Origin: Zoogloea sp.
Lineage (GTDB): Bacteria; Pseudomonadota; Gammaproteobacteria; Burkholderiales; Rhodocyclaceae
Assembly (NCBI RefSeq): GCF_017302315.1
Contig: NZ_JAFLDT010000032.1
Location: 1 to 42,094, forward strand
Direction of reading: 5' to 3'
DNA length: 42,094 bases
The position numbers and the translations under genes are program-made. Below are positions 8,639 to 17,546 of the stretch, one piece after another (within the stretch, counting starts at the first letter, position 1; the number at the start of each line of letters is the position of its first letter). The notes beneath the pieces are model-generated. The model was not told the origin of the DNA and ran no database searches. It was given only the letters and a program-made list of their open reading frames with translations.

Positions 8639-10477
8639 ATGATTCCGCAATCCTTCATTCAGGATCTTCTCGCCCGCGTCGATATCGTCGAGGTCATCGA
8701 ACGCTACCTGCCGCTCAAGAAGAGCGGGGCAAACTATTTTGCCTGCTGCCCATTTCACGGCGAGAAGTCCGCATCGTTCTCGGTGAGCCCCACCAAGCAG
8801 TTCTATCACTGCTTCGGCTGCGGGGTGCACGGCAGCGCGATCAGCTTCCTGATGGAATACAACGGCCTCGGCTTCATCGATGCCGTGAAGGAGCTCGCCG
8901 GTACGGTGGGCATGGAAGTCCCGGAAGACGACTTCACCCCCAGTCATGACCGGGCCAAGGAGCAATCCCTGACCGAAGTCATGGCCCAGGCGGCCCGCTT
9001 CTACAAGGAACAGCTCAAGCGCAGCCCGGTGGCCATCGACTATCTCAAGGGGCGCGGCCTGACCGGCGAGATCGCCGCCCGCTATGGCCTCGGCTACGCC
9101 CCGGAAGGTTGGCAGGCCCTGCAGGCCGCCTTTTCCGATTACAGCGCCGCCCAGCTGCTCGAATGCGGCCTGGTGCTCGAAAACGAACAGAACCGCCGCT
9201 ACGACCGCTTTCGTGACCGCATCATGTTCCCCATCCAGGACCAGCGCGGCAACGTCATCGGTTTTGGCGGCCGGGTGCTGGGCAAGGGCGAGCCCAAATA
9301 CCTGAACTCACCCGAGACACCGATCTTCGAGAAGGGCCGCGAACTCTACGGCCTGGTCCAGGCACGCCAGGCGGTGCGTGAGCAGGAATGCGTGCTCGTC
9401 GTCGAAGGCTACATGGATGTGGTTGGCCTGGCCCAGTTCGGGGTAGGCAATGCGGTCGCGACTCTCGGCACGGCCGCCACCCCCCACCACATCCAGAAGC
9501 TCCTGCGTCTCACCGACCGGATTGTGTTCTGCTTTGACGGTGACGCCGCCGGCCGCCGCGCCGCCGGCCGTGCCCTGGAAGTGAGCCTCGAACATCTGGC
9601 CGACAACAAGGCACTCAGCTTCCTCTTCTTGCCCGAAGAGCACGACCCGGACAGTTTCATCCGTGCCGAAGGCCCCGACGCCTTCCGCACCGCCATGACC
9701 CGCGCCCAGCCCCTGGCCGACTTCCTGCTGGCCGAACTCCGCAAGGACATCGACCTGGGCACGGCCGAAGGCTGCGCCAAGCTGATCCACGAAGCCAAGC
9801 CGCTGGTGACGCGAATCGGCGCTCCGCTGCTGCGCCTGCAGGTCATCAAGATGCTGGCGGAAGCCGCCGGCTTCACCCAGGCGGAAGTCGAGCAGGCCTT
9901 CGGCCTGAAACCCGCCAGCGCGCCCCGGCGCTTCGATCCGCCAGCCTCGGAAGGCGACTTCGCCGGATCCGATGGGCGCTTTCGCGGACGTCGCAATTTC
10001 GGCCGGGATCTCCCCCGTCTCGCGCCTCGCCAGGCGCCGTCAAACCCGGTCGAGACCCTGCTCAAGCTCGTGATCCAGCACCCCGTATGGACGGCCCGCC
10101 TGCCCATCGACCTGCTCCCCCACGACACACCGGAGGGCCTGGCGCTGATTGCCATGACCGACGCCATGAGTGTTGGCGAACTGCCCACCCACGGGGTCGG
10201 AGCCCTGCTCGAGCATTACCGTGACACTCCCCACGCGCCGGTGCTTGCGAGAATTTCCGGCCAACTGGCCGATGCCCCCCTTGACGAAGCAATGCTGGAA
10301 CCCCAGTTCAACGACACGCTCTACAAACTTGAGTCTGTGCTGGTGGAGAAGGAAATCACAGCCCTGAATACCCGAGCCCGTGAAAGCGGGCTTGAACCCA
10401 CAGCACGCCGAAGACTTGCAGAACTGTTGTCGCTAAAAGAGAAGCTCAAAACCCGAGCCAAAGCATCGGATTCGTAA
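8639..10477 (+). CDS. dnaG: DNA primase
   Basis: DnaG makes the RNA primers for DNA replication. The 612-residue protein shows the CHC2 zinc finger (Cys37, His40, Cys58, Cys61), an RNA-polymerase-like basic region (NPRRYDRFRDRIMFPIQ-type, here NRRYDRFRDRIMFPI), the TOPRIM domain with EGYMDVVGLAQ and FCFDGDAAGRRAA for metal binding, and a C-terminal helicase-interaction domain. A glycine/arginine/proline-rich linker (about residues 425-465) separates TOPRIM from the C-terminal domain. It is followed 125 bases later by rpoD. Confidence 0.98.
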   Translation: MIPQSFIQDLLARVDIVEVIERYLPLKKSGANYFACCPFHGEKSASFSVSPTKQFYHCFGCGVHGSAISFLMEYNGLGFIDAVKELAGTVGMEVPEDDFTPSHDRAKEQSLTEVMAQAARFYKEQLKRSPVAIDYLKGRGLTGEIAARYGLGYAPEGWQALQAAFSDYSAAQLLECGLVLENEQNRRYDRFRDRIMFPIQDQRGNVIGFGGRVLGKGEPKYLNSPETPIFEKGRELYGLVQARQAVREQECVLVVEGYMDVVGLAQFGVGNAVATLGTAATPHHIQKLLRLTDRIVFCFDGDAAGRRAAGRALEVSLEHLADNKALSFLFLPEEHDPDSFIRAEGPDAFRTAMTRAQPLADFLLAELRKDIDLGTAEGCAKLIHEAKPLVTRIGAPLLRLQVIKMLAEAAGFTQAEVEQAFGLKPASAPRRFDPPASEGDFAGSDGRFRGRRNFGRDLPRLAPRQAPSNPVETLLKLVIQHPVWTARLPIDLLPHDTPEGLALIAMTDAMSVGELPTHGVGALLEHYRDTPHAPVLARISGQLADAPLDEAMLEPQFNDTLYKLESVLVEKEITALNTRARESGLEPTARRRLAELLSLKEKLKTRAKASDS

Positions 10478-10483
10478 TATAAT
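10455..10483 (+). promoter_or_regulatory. Possible rpoD promoter at the dnaG stop
   Basis: A perfect TATAAT (10478-10483) lies directly after the dnaG stop codon, 119 bases before the rpoD start. The -35 at the right distance (GAGCCA, 10455-10460) is poor, with three of six matches. It could give rpoD transcription independent of dnaG; this is a weak prediction. Confidence 0.35.
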
Positions 10484-10602
10484 TTTCGGTTTCGCGAAAT
10501 TCGCCTACCGAGACTTGGTGTGCGTAGCAATACGAAGCGACCCGGCGAACACGCCGGAACAAGTCACACACCAACAACTCGGACGACCAATCGAGGACAG
10601 TC

Positions 10603-12561
<1,959 letters not shown>

Positions 12562-12567
12562 CCTCAC

Positions 12568-12604
12568 GGGCCGTCCCACCATGGCGGGGCGGCCCGCTGC
12601 GTTC
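12568..12604 (+). terminator. Terminator-like hairpin after rpoD
   Basis: A 10-bp stem (GGGCCGTCCC with GGGGCGGCCC, one G-T pair, 8-base loop) starts 6 bases after the rpoD stop. The downstream tail is only moderately T-rich. It precedes the tRNA by 8 bases. Confidence 0.5.
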
Positions 12605-12611
12605 CCCTTTC

Positions 12612-12688
12612 GGGCCCATAGCTCAGTTGGTTAGAGCAGGCGACTCATAATCGCTTGGTCGCGGGTTCAAGTCCTGCTGGGCCCACCA
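12612..12688 (+). tRNA. ileX: tRNA-Ile2 (anticodon CAT, reads AUA)
   Basis: This is a complete 77-base cloverleaf with encoded CCA. The acceptor stem is GGGCCCA/TGGGCCC, the D stem GCTC/GAGC, and the anticodon stem GGCGA/TCGCT around loop CTCATAA, giving anticodon CAT; the T stem is GCGGG/CCTGC around TTCAAGT. A CAT anticodon can mean Met or Ile2. The anticodon arm and variable region (GGCGACTCATAATCGCTTGG) are the same as those of E. coli tRNA-Ile2 (ileX), whose C34 is modified to lysidine, so Ile2 is favoured. Bases 12641-12688 are the attachment core of the integrated element, which rebuilt the 3' half. Confidence 0.93.
12641..12688 (+). repeat. attL: 48-bp attachment repeat, left copy
   Basis: This is identical to 24826-24873 over 48 bases, running from the anticodon stem to the CCA end of tRNA-Ile2. 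The identity stops at both sides (G versus C before, G versus A after). Integration into the 3' half of a tRNA gene by a tyrosine recombinase restores the tRNA, as seen here. Confidence 0.93.
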
Positions 12689-12696
12689 GCAACATC

Positions 12697-12737
12697 AAGC
12701 ACTTAGGCCAACCTTCCGGGGTTGGCCTTGTGCTTTT
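12697..12737 (+). terminator. Element-borne tRNA terminator
   Basis: The hairpin AAGCAC...GGCCAAC / GTTGGCC...GTGCTT is followed by TTTT. It starts 8 bases after the tRNA 3' end and is element DNA. It has the same plan and similar bases (GCACT-AGGCCA / TGGCC-GTGC) as the original host terminator at 24884-24923, so the tRNA keeps a terminator after integration. Confidence 0.8.
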
Positions 12738-12746
12738 CGGGAGCCA

Positions 12747-12765
12747 GGGAAGGACAGGGGAAGGA
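12747..12765 (+). repeat. Candidate integrase arm-type site, left
   Basis: The 19-mer GGGAAGGACAGGGGAAGGA matches 24676-24694 at 18 of 19 positions in the same orientation. Each copy contains GGGAAGGA twice. One lies 58 bases inside the left end and the other 131 bases inside the right end, so in the excised circle they would flank the core, as arm-type sites of tyrosine integrases do. Integrase binding is inferred. Confidence 0.5.
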
Positions 12766-12953
12766 TTCCAGAAAATCCGTGCAAGATCCCGCCGCATAGG
12801 CCGCCCCCGGCGAGGCATGCGTTCTTGGCGCAGGCAATGACTATCTGCCACGGAAGGTGTGCCGCCATTCACTGATCTCCCGGGTGCTTGTGATGGATCA
12901 TGAGGAAGTAGCATTGCCCAACACTTCACCCCAGTTGCCACTCGAACACACAG

Positions 12954-13178
12954 ATGCCCATCGCAGCTCGCCTTATCACCGCCCTTCTCCTCCTGATCTC
13001 GATTCAAGGCTGTGCCGCGCCGCGTGGCTCCTGGAAGAAAGACGGTGTTTCCGCCGACGCAACCCAAACATCTCTATCCGAGTGCAAGTATCAGATTGGC
13101 CTGAACAAGATCCCTGCTGAGCAACAGCAAACCCTGGTCAACCAGTGTATGCAGGGCAAGGGTTACCGCTGGCGATAG
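12954..13178 (+). CDS. Small lipoprotein carried by the element
   Basis: This 74-residue product has a hydrophobic signal (about residues 5-19) ending in a lipobox-like SIQGC, so Cys20 is the likely lipidated residue. The mature part is about 55 residues with two further cysteines (ECKYQIG, NQCMQGKGY) that could pair in the periplasm, and it ends GKGYRWR. A similar short Cys-x-x-Gly-Lys-Gly-(Tyr/Trp) ending is common in small lipoproteins of unknown role. No strong ribosome site is seen. It is the only plus-strand gene in the element, beside attL, a usual place for 'moron' cargo expressed from the lysogen. Confidence 0.6.
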   Translation: MPIAARLITALLLLISIQGCAAPRGSWKKDGVSADATQTSLSECKYQIGLNKIPAEQQQTLVNQCMQGKGYRWR

Positions 13179-13183
13179 GCGGC

Positions 13184-13578
13184 TCACTTTGCCCAGGCTG
13201 GCGGCAGCTCGTCCCAAGTCGTCGTCCACGCAGGGGACAGCTTCTCCCGCCTCATCCGCCAGTCACCACCGAAGCCGGTGGCCAGCGGCCGAACGCTCCC
13301 CCCCACCGCTCGTTGATCTGATCCATAGCAGCGATGAGCGCAGCAGCTCGCGCCACTCGCTCCCGAATCTGCCGGCCGATCTCGAGAGGCGGAGCGGTCA
13401 GCCCCTCCAGGCTCAGGAAGCTCTCGTCGATGCTGTAGATCTCTATGGCTGGTGTGAAGTCCGCCAGGACACGCGCCACCCGGCTGCTCATGTCCGCATA
13501 CAGCGCATAGTTGTTGGAGAAGGCCAGGATGCCACGGGCTCGCGCCAGTTCCTGAAGCTGAAACCAGCGGGCGCCCAA
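13184..13578 (-). pseudogene. umuC: umuC relic, internally deleted and frameshifted
   Basis: This is a remnant of the translesion polymerase subunit UmuC (Y family). The right part (13251-13578) reads GARWFQLQELARARGI, NYALYADMS and EIYSIDESFLSLEG, which correspond to roughly residues 50-135 of UmuC, including catalytic IDESF. It then jumps directly to the C-terminal segment AAMDQINERWGGG. About 240 residues of the finger, little-finger and thumb regions are missing, as are the first ~50. After ERWGG the frame breaks at a run of seven C (plus strand, about 13298-13304). With one more base it continues RPLATGFGGDWRMRREKLSP and WTTTWDELPPAWAK to a stop at 13184. It cannot encode a polymerase. 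Confidence 0.8.
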
Positions 13579-13616
13579 CTGCGGTGTAGTTTCTAAAATA
13601 GCCTCAGGCCGCTCAA

Positions 13617-14309
13617 CTAATTGTCGACGACCTCCTTTAGCGCAACCGGTGAAAACCCCTCTGAAGCGAGGGCGCTGATCGGTTCGTCCTCAAAGAAGAC
13701 CCTAACCATGACCTTTTCCCCACTCTTCCAGTCGGGCTGTTTCAAGACCCACTTACGCACAAACTCTGCAACCGTCTGCCGCGCAGCATCACGCTGAAGC
13801 GCAATGTACCTAGGAGCGATCGCATGCTCCGCAAGTGCGGGTGAAATCGTGCGATGAAGCGTTTCTAGCTCTTCCTTTTCGTGAAACGCAGCCAGCGGCC
13901 CTTTCGCCTCCGCCTTCAACTTGGCCGTATCGATGCCAACAGGCAACGACGGCTTTACCGCAGGCGCCACGACAGCGACAGTATTGCCGCGCCGCAGGAA
14001 CTTCCACTCCTTGGCAAGTTGGATCTGATATCGAAAGACGACCGGCACGGTGATTTCGCTGTGGGTCTTGACCGTTTCCAGCCCGGCGAGCGTGTGGATC
14101 ACTCCTCTCGAAAAAGTCTCATTTGCCTTGATCGAGCTGACTTCGAGAAGTCCACCTTCAGTCCGCATAACAATTGGTTGCTCGCGTTCGACGACGGTCA
14201 CGACAGGTCTAGGCTCATTCTCAACCTTGTGCAGCTTGTAGTAGAGGAATGCGTTTCCTCCCGCCGCAATCAACAGCGCGGCGGTCAATACGGTTGTCTT
14301 TATGCTCAT
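13617..14309 (-). CDS. Membrane-anchored protein of unknown function
   Basis: From ATG 14309 the product has 230 residues; ATG 14339 and the longest reading from 14375 are also in frame. Residues 4-24 form one hydrophobic segment (TTVLTAALLIAAGGNAFLYY), suggesting an N-terminal anchor with the rest outside the cytoplasm. The soluble part has a VVVEREQP-like strand, KTHSEITVPVVFRYQIQ, an alternating strand TVAVVAPAVKPSLP followed by GIDTAKLK, a long helix, and a final strand VMVRVFFEDEP. This resembles the outline of DUF4230 proteins, but that is a weak impression. The gene is visibly lower in GC than its neighbours. No ribosome site decides the start. Confidence 0.6.
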   Translation of the reverse strand: MSIKTTVLTAALLIAAGGNAFLYYKLHKVENEPRPVVTVVEREQPIVMRTEGGLLEVSSIKANETFSRGVIHTLAGLETVKTHSEITVPVVFRYQIQLAKEWKFLRRGNTVAVVAPAVKPSLPVGIDTAKLKAEAKGPLAAFHEKEELETLHRTISPALAEHAIAPRYIALQRDAARQTVAEFVRKWVLKQPDWKSGEKVMVRVFFEDEPISALASEGFSPVALKEVVDN

Positions 14310-14450
14310 CTGAATATTCGTTGGTTTGTCATTGAGCATCTCGCAATCCACGCAACAAACGCACGCCAGCGTCACAGCCCCCTGGAAAGATCTTCCTCGC
14401 GCCCCGCCGGAATGTCAAAGAACTACGTCACCAGGCCGATGTGCTACGCA

Positions 14451-14609
14451 TCACCACCTCGGATCATTCGCCGCCGCGCCGTCCAGCTTCGCGCACGCCC
14501 AGCGCCTGATCTGCAGCAACGCCTCCGCCCAACTCCGGGGCGTCAGCGTCCGCCACGCTGCCTCCGGCTGCGGCCAGATCCGCCGCCTCTGCCGCGCTCC
14601 GCCTAGCAT
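14451..14609 (-). CDS. Possible 52-residue Trp-rich ORF, overlapping
   Basis: In the +1 frame relative to the membrane protein gene, an ORF from ATG 14609 to TGA 14451 encodes a product with IWPQPEAAWRTLTPRSWAEA, LLQIRRWACAKLDGAA and NDPRW. This looks more protein-like than the low-complexity tail of the 90-residue frame it overlaps. It could be a separate overlapping gene, or the true C-terminus of the upstream protein after a frameshift. No clear ribosome site. Confidence 0.3.
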   Translation of the reverse strand: MLGGARQRRRIWPQPEAAWRTLTPRSWAEALLQIRRWACAKLDGAAANDPRW

Positions 14610-14736
14610 CGTCAGCCTGGTCCGCTACATCTCGTGCCTCCAGCCAGATAGCTACCAGAAGCGCGATAGCGATCATTCGAAACAACGGACGGAGAACCTG
14701 TTCCAATTCGTTGAGCTTCTCAAGCATGCGCCTCAT
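14464..14736 (-). CDS. Small membrane protein, phage-type
   Basis: This 90-residue product starts at ATG 14736, which has a GAGGGGAC ribosome site 6 bases upstream; the longer reading from 14814 overlaps the preceding gene. It has a short amphipathic start (MRRMLEKLNELEQVLRPL), one transmembrane segment (about residues 19-34, FRMIAIALLVAIWLEA) and an alanine-rich coiled stretch (DVADQADDARRSAAEAADLA). The last 30 residues are low complexity (GGSVADADAPELGGG) and may reflect a late frame change. It lies 13 bases after the capsid-cement-like gene. Function unknown. Confidence 0.55.
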   Translation of the reverse strand: MRRMLEKLNELEQVLRPLFRMIAIALLVAIWLEARDVADQADDARRSAAEAADLAAAGGSVADADAPELGGGVAADQALGVREAGRRGGE

Positions 14737-14749
14737 GTCTCGTCCCCTC

Positions 14750-15194
14750 TCAGAGAACGGAAAAGCCGCTTGCGCGGGCGATGTTGCGCTGGACTTCGAC
14801 GCTGACGAACGCATCGAACCTGCCGGCAGTCAATGGTGCTACGCCCACTCGATAAACCACTTGGGTGAAACGCCGCAGCCGGGTAGGAAACGGGATCTGC
14901 AGGAGCACCGCGCCGACAATAACGCTGGCTACCGGGAACACAGCGCCGGCAATGACATCGGTGAAATTCACCCCGTCCGCCGAGTCCTGCAGGACGGCCC
15001 GCACCGTCGCCGAGCCGCCCGAGGCGGTCGTGTTACAGATGACGCTGAGAAACACGTCCTCCGCCCCGAGACCGATGTCGGATGTCGGATGTCGGGATGC
15101 TGCCCGCGTCAAAGATGTTGGTGGATGCCGTGTCACCAGCCAGGAGGACCGCTTGGGCCCGGCTGTAGATCAGATTCACGTCGCGGATTGTCAT
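14750..15194 (-). pseudogene. Bbp16-like capsid cement gene, frameshifted
   Basis: The N-terminal frame from ATG 15194 reads MTIRDVNLIYSRAQAVLLAG, then DTASTNIFDAGSIPTSDI, and then goes out of frame. The remaining 100 codons continue in another frame: GLGAEDVFLSVICNTTASGG, ADGVNFTDVIAG, FPTRLRRFTQVVYRVG and ending RASGFSVL. The parts join at three tandem copies of ATGTCGG (15075-15095); with two copies the gene would be an uninterrupted 145 codons. The product resembles the Bbp16 family of capsid cement proteins of Bordetella phage BPP-1-like phages (family recognition from pattern, not search). Its start overlaps the upstream gene by 4 bases. As sequenced, it makes only a truncated peptide. 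Confidence 0.7.
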
Positions 15195-15415
15195 TTCGTC
15201 ACCAGTTGCTGTAACGGATCGGGCCTGACGGCCGCGTCCGGGGTTTCATCGAATGAGGCTTCTTGGCCGAAGGCCCGGCGGCACGCGATCAGCGTGTCAC
15301 CCTCGCGGAGTGCGTCCTCAAGCGCCATTCCTTGGCTCTCAAGATGCAAAGCAAGGCGCGCCCTTGACTGCGCCCCACCCTGGGTAAGGGGCGGGACCCA
15401 TTGTTCTTCGGTCAT
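15191..15415 (-). CDS. Small phage head-region protein
   Basis: This 74-residue product starts MTEEQWVPPLTQGG and has a helical middle (ARLALHLESQGMALEDALREG) with an acidic/proline tail (FDETPDAAVRPDPLQQLVTK). There are no recognised motifs. Its ATG overlaps the stop of the upstream gene (ATGA at 15412-15415) and its own stop overlaps the capsid-cement-like start (ATGA at 15191-15194), so it is a coupled member of a compact phage operon. Function unknown. Confidence 0.65.
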   Translation of the reverse strand: MTEEQWVPPLTQGGAQSRARLALHLESQGMALEDALREGDTLIACRRAFGQEASFDETPDAAVRPDPLQQLVTK

Positions 15416-16137
15416 TTCAGCTTCCCTTGAATGCGTGCCTGCCGAGCCAGGCGGGCCACCATGAGCACAGTGTCGGGGTGGTCGCCCAAGCCCTTGGCGT
15501 CGAGGATCTTGGCGCGGCGCGAGTCTTGCGCGATGAAGGCCCGGGCGTCCCGGAAGGCCTGGGCGGCGCCGGTGCCATAGGTCTGATTCAGGCGGGTGAC
15601 GGCCTGCTCGCGCCAGGCGATACGCTCGGCCTCGGTCGGCTCCGCGGTGATCCGCCGGGCGATCCCCTGCAGGGCGCGCACGTCGTCGTGCGACATCGCC
15701 ACGTCGGCTGCCATCTAGCGCAGCTCCGAGATGGCGGCGCGCTGCACCGGCTCGGGGATGGCCTGCGCGGCTTCATCACCCGCCCACATGTCATCGGGCA
15801 GTACGGCCGAGTAGGTCCCCTGGGGTGAGTACATCTGGCGGGCGCCATCGGCTTCCCGCATGGCCTTGATGTTCTCGGGCACCTCGACGGCCGGCACCTC
15901 TTCCGGCTGGCCGTAGAACGCTTGCTGGGCTCGCCCCTCCTGCGTTCTCTCGGCCTGGGGCTGCGGTGCAGGCTCGCTGCGGGGGTTGGGCGTCTCAGGC
16001 GCTCGAGATTGCGGCGCGGGGTCAGTGGGAGCATCGTAGAGCGCGGAGAGCGCCGAGGCCTGAGGAGCCGCTTGCGCCTCGCTGACCCCGGCCGCTACGG
16101 ACGACGGAGCGTCGTAGAGCGTGCTCAGGTTGGTCAT
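15412..16137 (-). pseudogene. Phage head-module protein split by an amber codon
   Basis: Two ORFs, 140 codons (16137-15715) and 100 codons (15714-15412), are in the same frame and separated only by TAG at 15717-15715, directly followed by ATG. Read through, they give a 241-residue protein: two N-terminal LYDAP motifs (LSTLYDAPSS, LSALYDAPTD), a proline/glutamine-rich linker, then helices across the stop (VQRAAISELR-stop-MAADVAMSHDDVRALQGIA) and a basic C-terminus (MVARLARQARIQGKLK). The helix pattern continuing across the stop suggests one ancestral gene with a CAG-to-TAG type change. Alternatively it is two adjacent genes. It is probably structural or scaffold-like by position; the family is not recognised. 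Confidence 0.6.
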
Positions 16138-17003
16138 TGCAGCAGACCCCGCTGACGGGCGATCTCCCGCACGCGGGCGCGAAGAACATCGCCAGAGCTG
16201 TCTGCAGCCACGGCCACCAGTTCGGGCTGGCCGGCCGCATGCCGGATGTAGTTGAAGTTCATGCAGAGGTGGCTGTTGATCCCATGGAGCGCGTCGTCGA
16301 TTTCAGCGGCGAGCGGGTTGAGGGCGGCATCCACCATTGCGGCGGCACCTCCATGGCACTCATGCAGCCGGCGACCATCGAGGGTGAGCTTGAAAAAGCC
16401 TCCGGCTTCTTCCGCGATGGAACGCCCCAGATCCCGCCAAGCGCCCATGGCCGCCTTGAAATCGGCCAGAACAGAATCAATACGCTCGGCGGCCTCCCGG
16501 CGCTCAGCCAAGAGGGTTTCGAGCGTAGTCATGTGTTCGATGGCCTTGGCGCGGGCGGCCTCTTGCGCCTCCGCGTTGTCGGCCTCGGCCGCTGCAACGC
16601 GCGCCTTGCGCAACATGTCGAGGTCAGCATTCAGCGCGGCAACCTGCTGGGCAGCCTCTCGAGCTGCCTTCAGCGCATCAGGATTGCTCGGAGCGCGGGC
16701 CAGCTCGACACCGGCGGCGTGGTCCTTCTTCACTGCATCGGCAATCGCCCGCTCGGCAAGGGCGATTTCATGCTCAAGTTGCTCTAGGTGAGCGCTGAGC
16801 TTGAGGGGGGGATTCATGGGCGCGGACTCCAGTTGAAGGGTGCGGTGGGACGACAGCCAGGTCTGAAACTCGGCCTCATCAACGCGGACAGCACCGGATG
16901 GAAGGCGAATAGCCGGGATCTCATTGCGGCCAACCATGCGGGCGGCCGTGGTTCGATGGATTCCGAGGCGCTTGGCCACCTCGGATAGGGTTAGCTTGGT
17001 CAT
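16134..17003 (-). CDS. HTH plus coiled-coil phage protein
   Basis: The product has 289 residues. Residues 1-50 form a MerR/excisionase-type winged helix (KLTLSEVAKRLGIHRTTAAR, then IPAIRLPSGAVRVDEAEFQTWL). Residues 60-200 are a long alanine/glutamate-rich coiled coil (HLEQLEHEIALAERAIADAV, AAQQVAALNADLDMLRKARV). The C-terminal part is a separate domain (LNPLAAEIDDALHGINSHLC, DVLRARVREIARQRGLLQ). ATG 17003 is chosen since the HTH starts there and GGAG lies 10 bases upstream. The stop overlaps the next start (ATGA). A DNA-binding domain fused to a coiled coil is reminiscent of small-terminase or nucleoid-type phage proteins, but no family is assigned. Confidence 0.75.
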   Translation of the reverse strand: MTKLTLSEVAKRLGIHRTTAARMVGRNEIPAIRLPSGAVRVDEAEFQTWLSSHRTLQLESAPMNPPLKLSAHLEQLEHEIALAERAIADAVKKDHAAGVELARAPSNPDALKAAREAAQQVAALNADLDMLRKARVAAAEADNAEAQEAARAKAIEHMTTLETLLAERREAAERIDSVLADFKAAMGAWRDLGRSIAEEAGGFFKLTLDGRRLHECHGGAAAMVDAALNPLAAEIDDALHGINSHLCMNFNYIRHAAGQPELVAVAADSSGDVLRARVREIARQRGLLQ

Positions 17004-17079
17004 GTGCAGGCACTCCGTTTGCAACACCTGCACAGTACAGAGCGCGAGAAGCGGCACGCGCACCCCCTCCAGAACGACA

Positions 17080-17100
17080 AACCCGGCGCTCGGCCGGGTT
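17080..17100 (-). terminator. Terminator hairpin within the phage operon
   Basis: An 8-bp perfect stem AACCCGGC/GCCGGGTT surrounds a 5-base loop. On the minus strand it is followed by TTTGTCGTTCT, a weak T-tract. It lies just after the frameshifted HTH gene and 77 bases before the start at 17003, separating the small-gene cluster from the head-type genes. Confidence 0.55.
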
Positions 17101-17103
17101 CTC

Positions 17104-17333
17104 TTATCGCTCCACCGTCGAATATCTGGCAGGCGTCTGACATCGCCGATCTCCACGGCAGATGTAGGCAACCGTCGATCTCGGCATCTCGCAGGCCCTG
17201 GCGATCTGCGTGTAACTCAGCCCCTGATCGCGCAGCGGCGCTCCAGTGAGTCGGGCGCCCCTAACTGGGAGGCCTCGATCAATGCGCGGCGGATGGCTTC
17301 GGGGAGCCTTCCAGCCAGCTCTATCGGCGCCAT
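17104..17333 (-). pseudogene. Small HTH protein gene, frameshifted
   Basis: From ATG 17333 (overlapping the previous stop as TGATG) the frame reads MAPIELAGRLPEAIRRALIE, then ASQLGAPDSLERR, and stops soon after. The +1 frame continues as LRDQGLSYTQIARACEMPRS, TVAYICRGDRR, a clear helix-turn-helix, to a stop at 17104. One extra base near 17236-17240 would join them into a product of about 76 residues resembling small phage HTH proteins. As sequenced, the HTH is not made from this start. This could also be a sequencing error in a GC-rich stretch. Confidence 0.5.
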
Positions 17334-17545
17334 CACTTCGCCCCCTCGATCTGGCGGCGATACGCCCGGATAAGCCGATCCCGGAGCTTTGAAGGCTTCA
17401 TTGCCTCCAGGCGGGCGAGGCGATCAGCAGGGGCCTCACGAGCCTCATCCTGCCGAGAGCTACGGAGGCGCTCAGCGATTGACATGGCTGGCGAGGCTTC
17501 CACAGACAGCCGGCGCACACGCTTATGCAAGGACTGGACGGACAT
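17333..17545 (-). CDS. Small basic phage protein
   Basis: This 70-residue product starts at ATG 17545 behind a strong ribosome site (AAAGGAGTCCTGAA). It is helical and basic (SVQSLHKRVRRLSVEASPAM, RLARLEAMKPSKLRDRLIRA), with no recognised domain. The start at 17611 would cover the preceding gene and is rejected. It overlaps the HTH pseudogene by one base and sits one base after the 67-residue gene, so translation is coupled. Function unknown. Confidence 0.65.
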   Translation of the reverse strand: MSVQSLHKRVRRLSVEASPAMSIAERLRSSRQDEAREAPADRLARLEAMKPSKLRDRLIRAYRRQIEGAK

Positions 17546-17546
17546 T

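Noticed and set aside
12612-12688. tRNA-Met instead of tRNA-Ile2
   Set aside because: The anticodon is CAT in both, but the anticodon arm and variable region match E. coli ileX and not elongator or initiator Met tRNA.
12645-13067. A 140-codon minus-strand frame over the tRNA and attL region
   Set aside because: It crosses the tRNA and terminator and has no ribosome site or recognisable domain.
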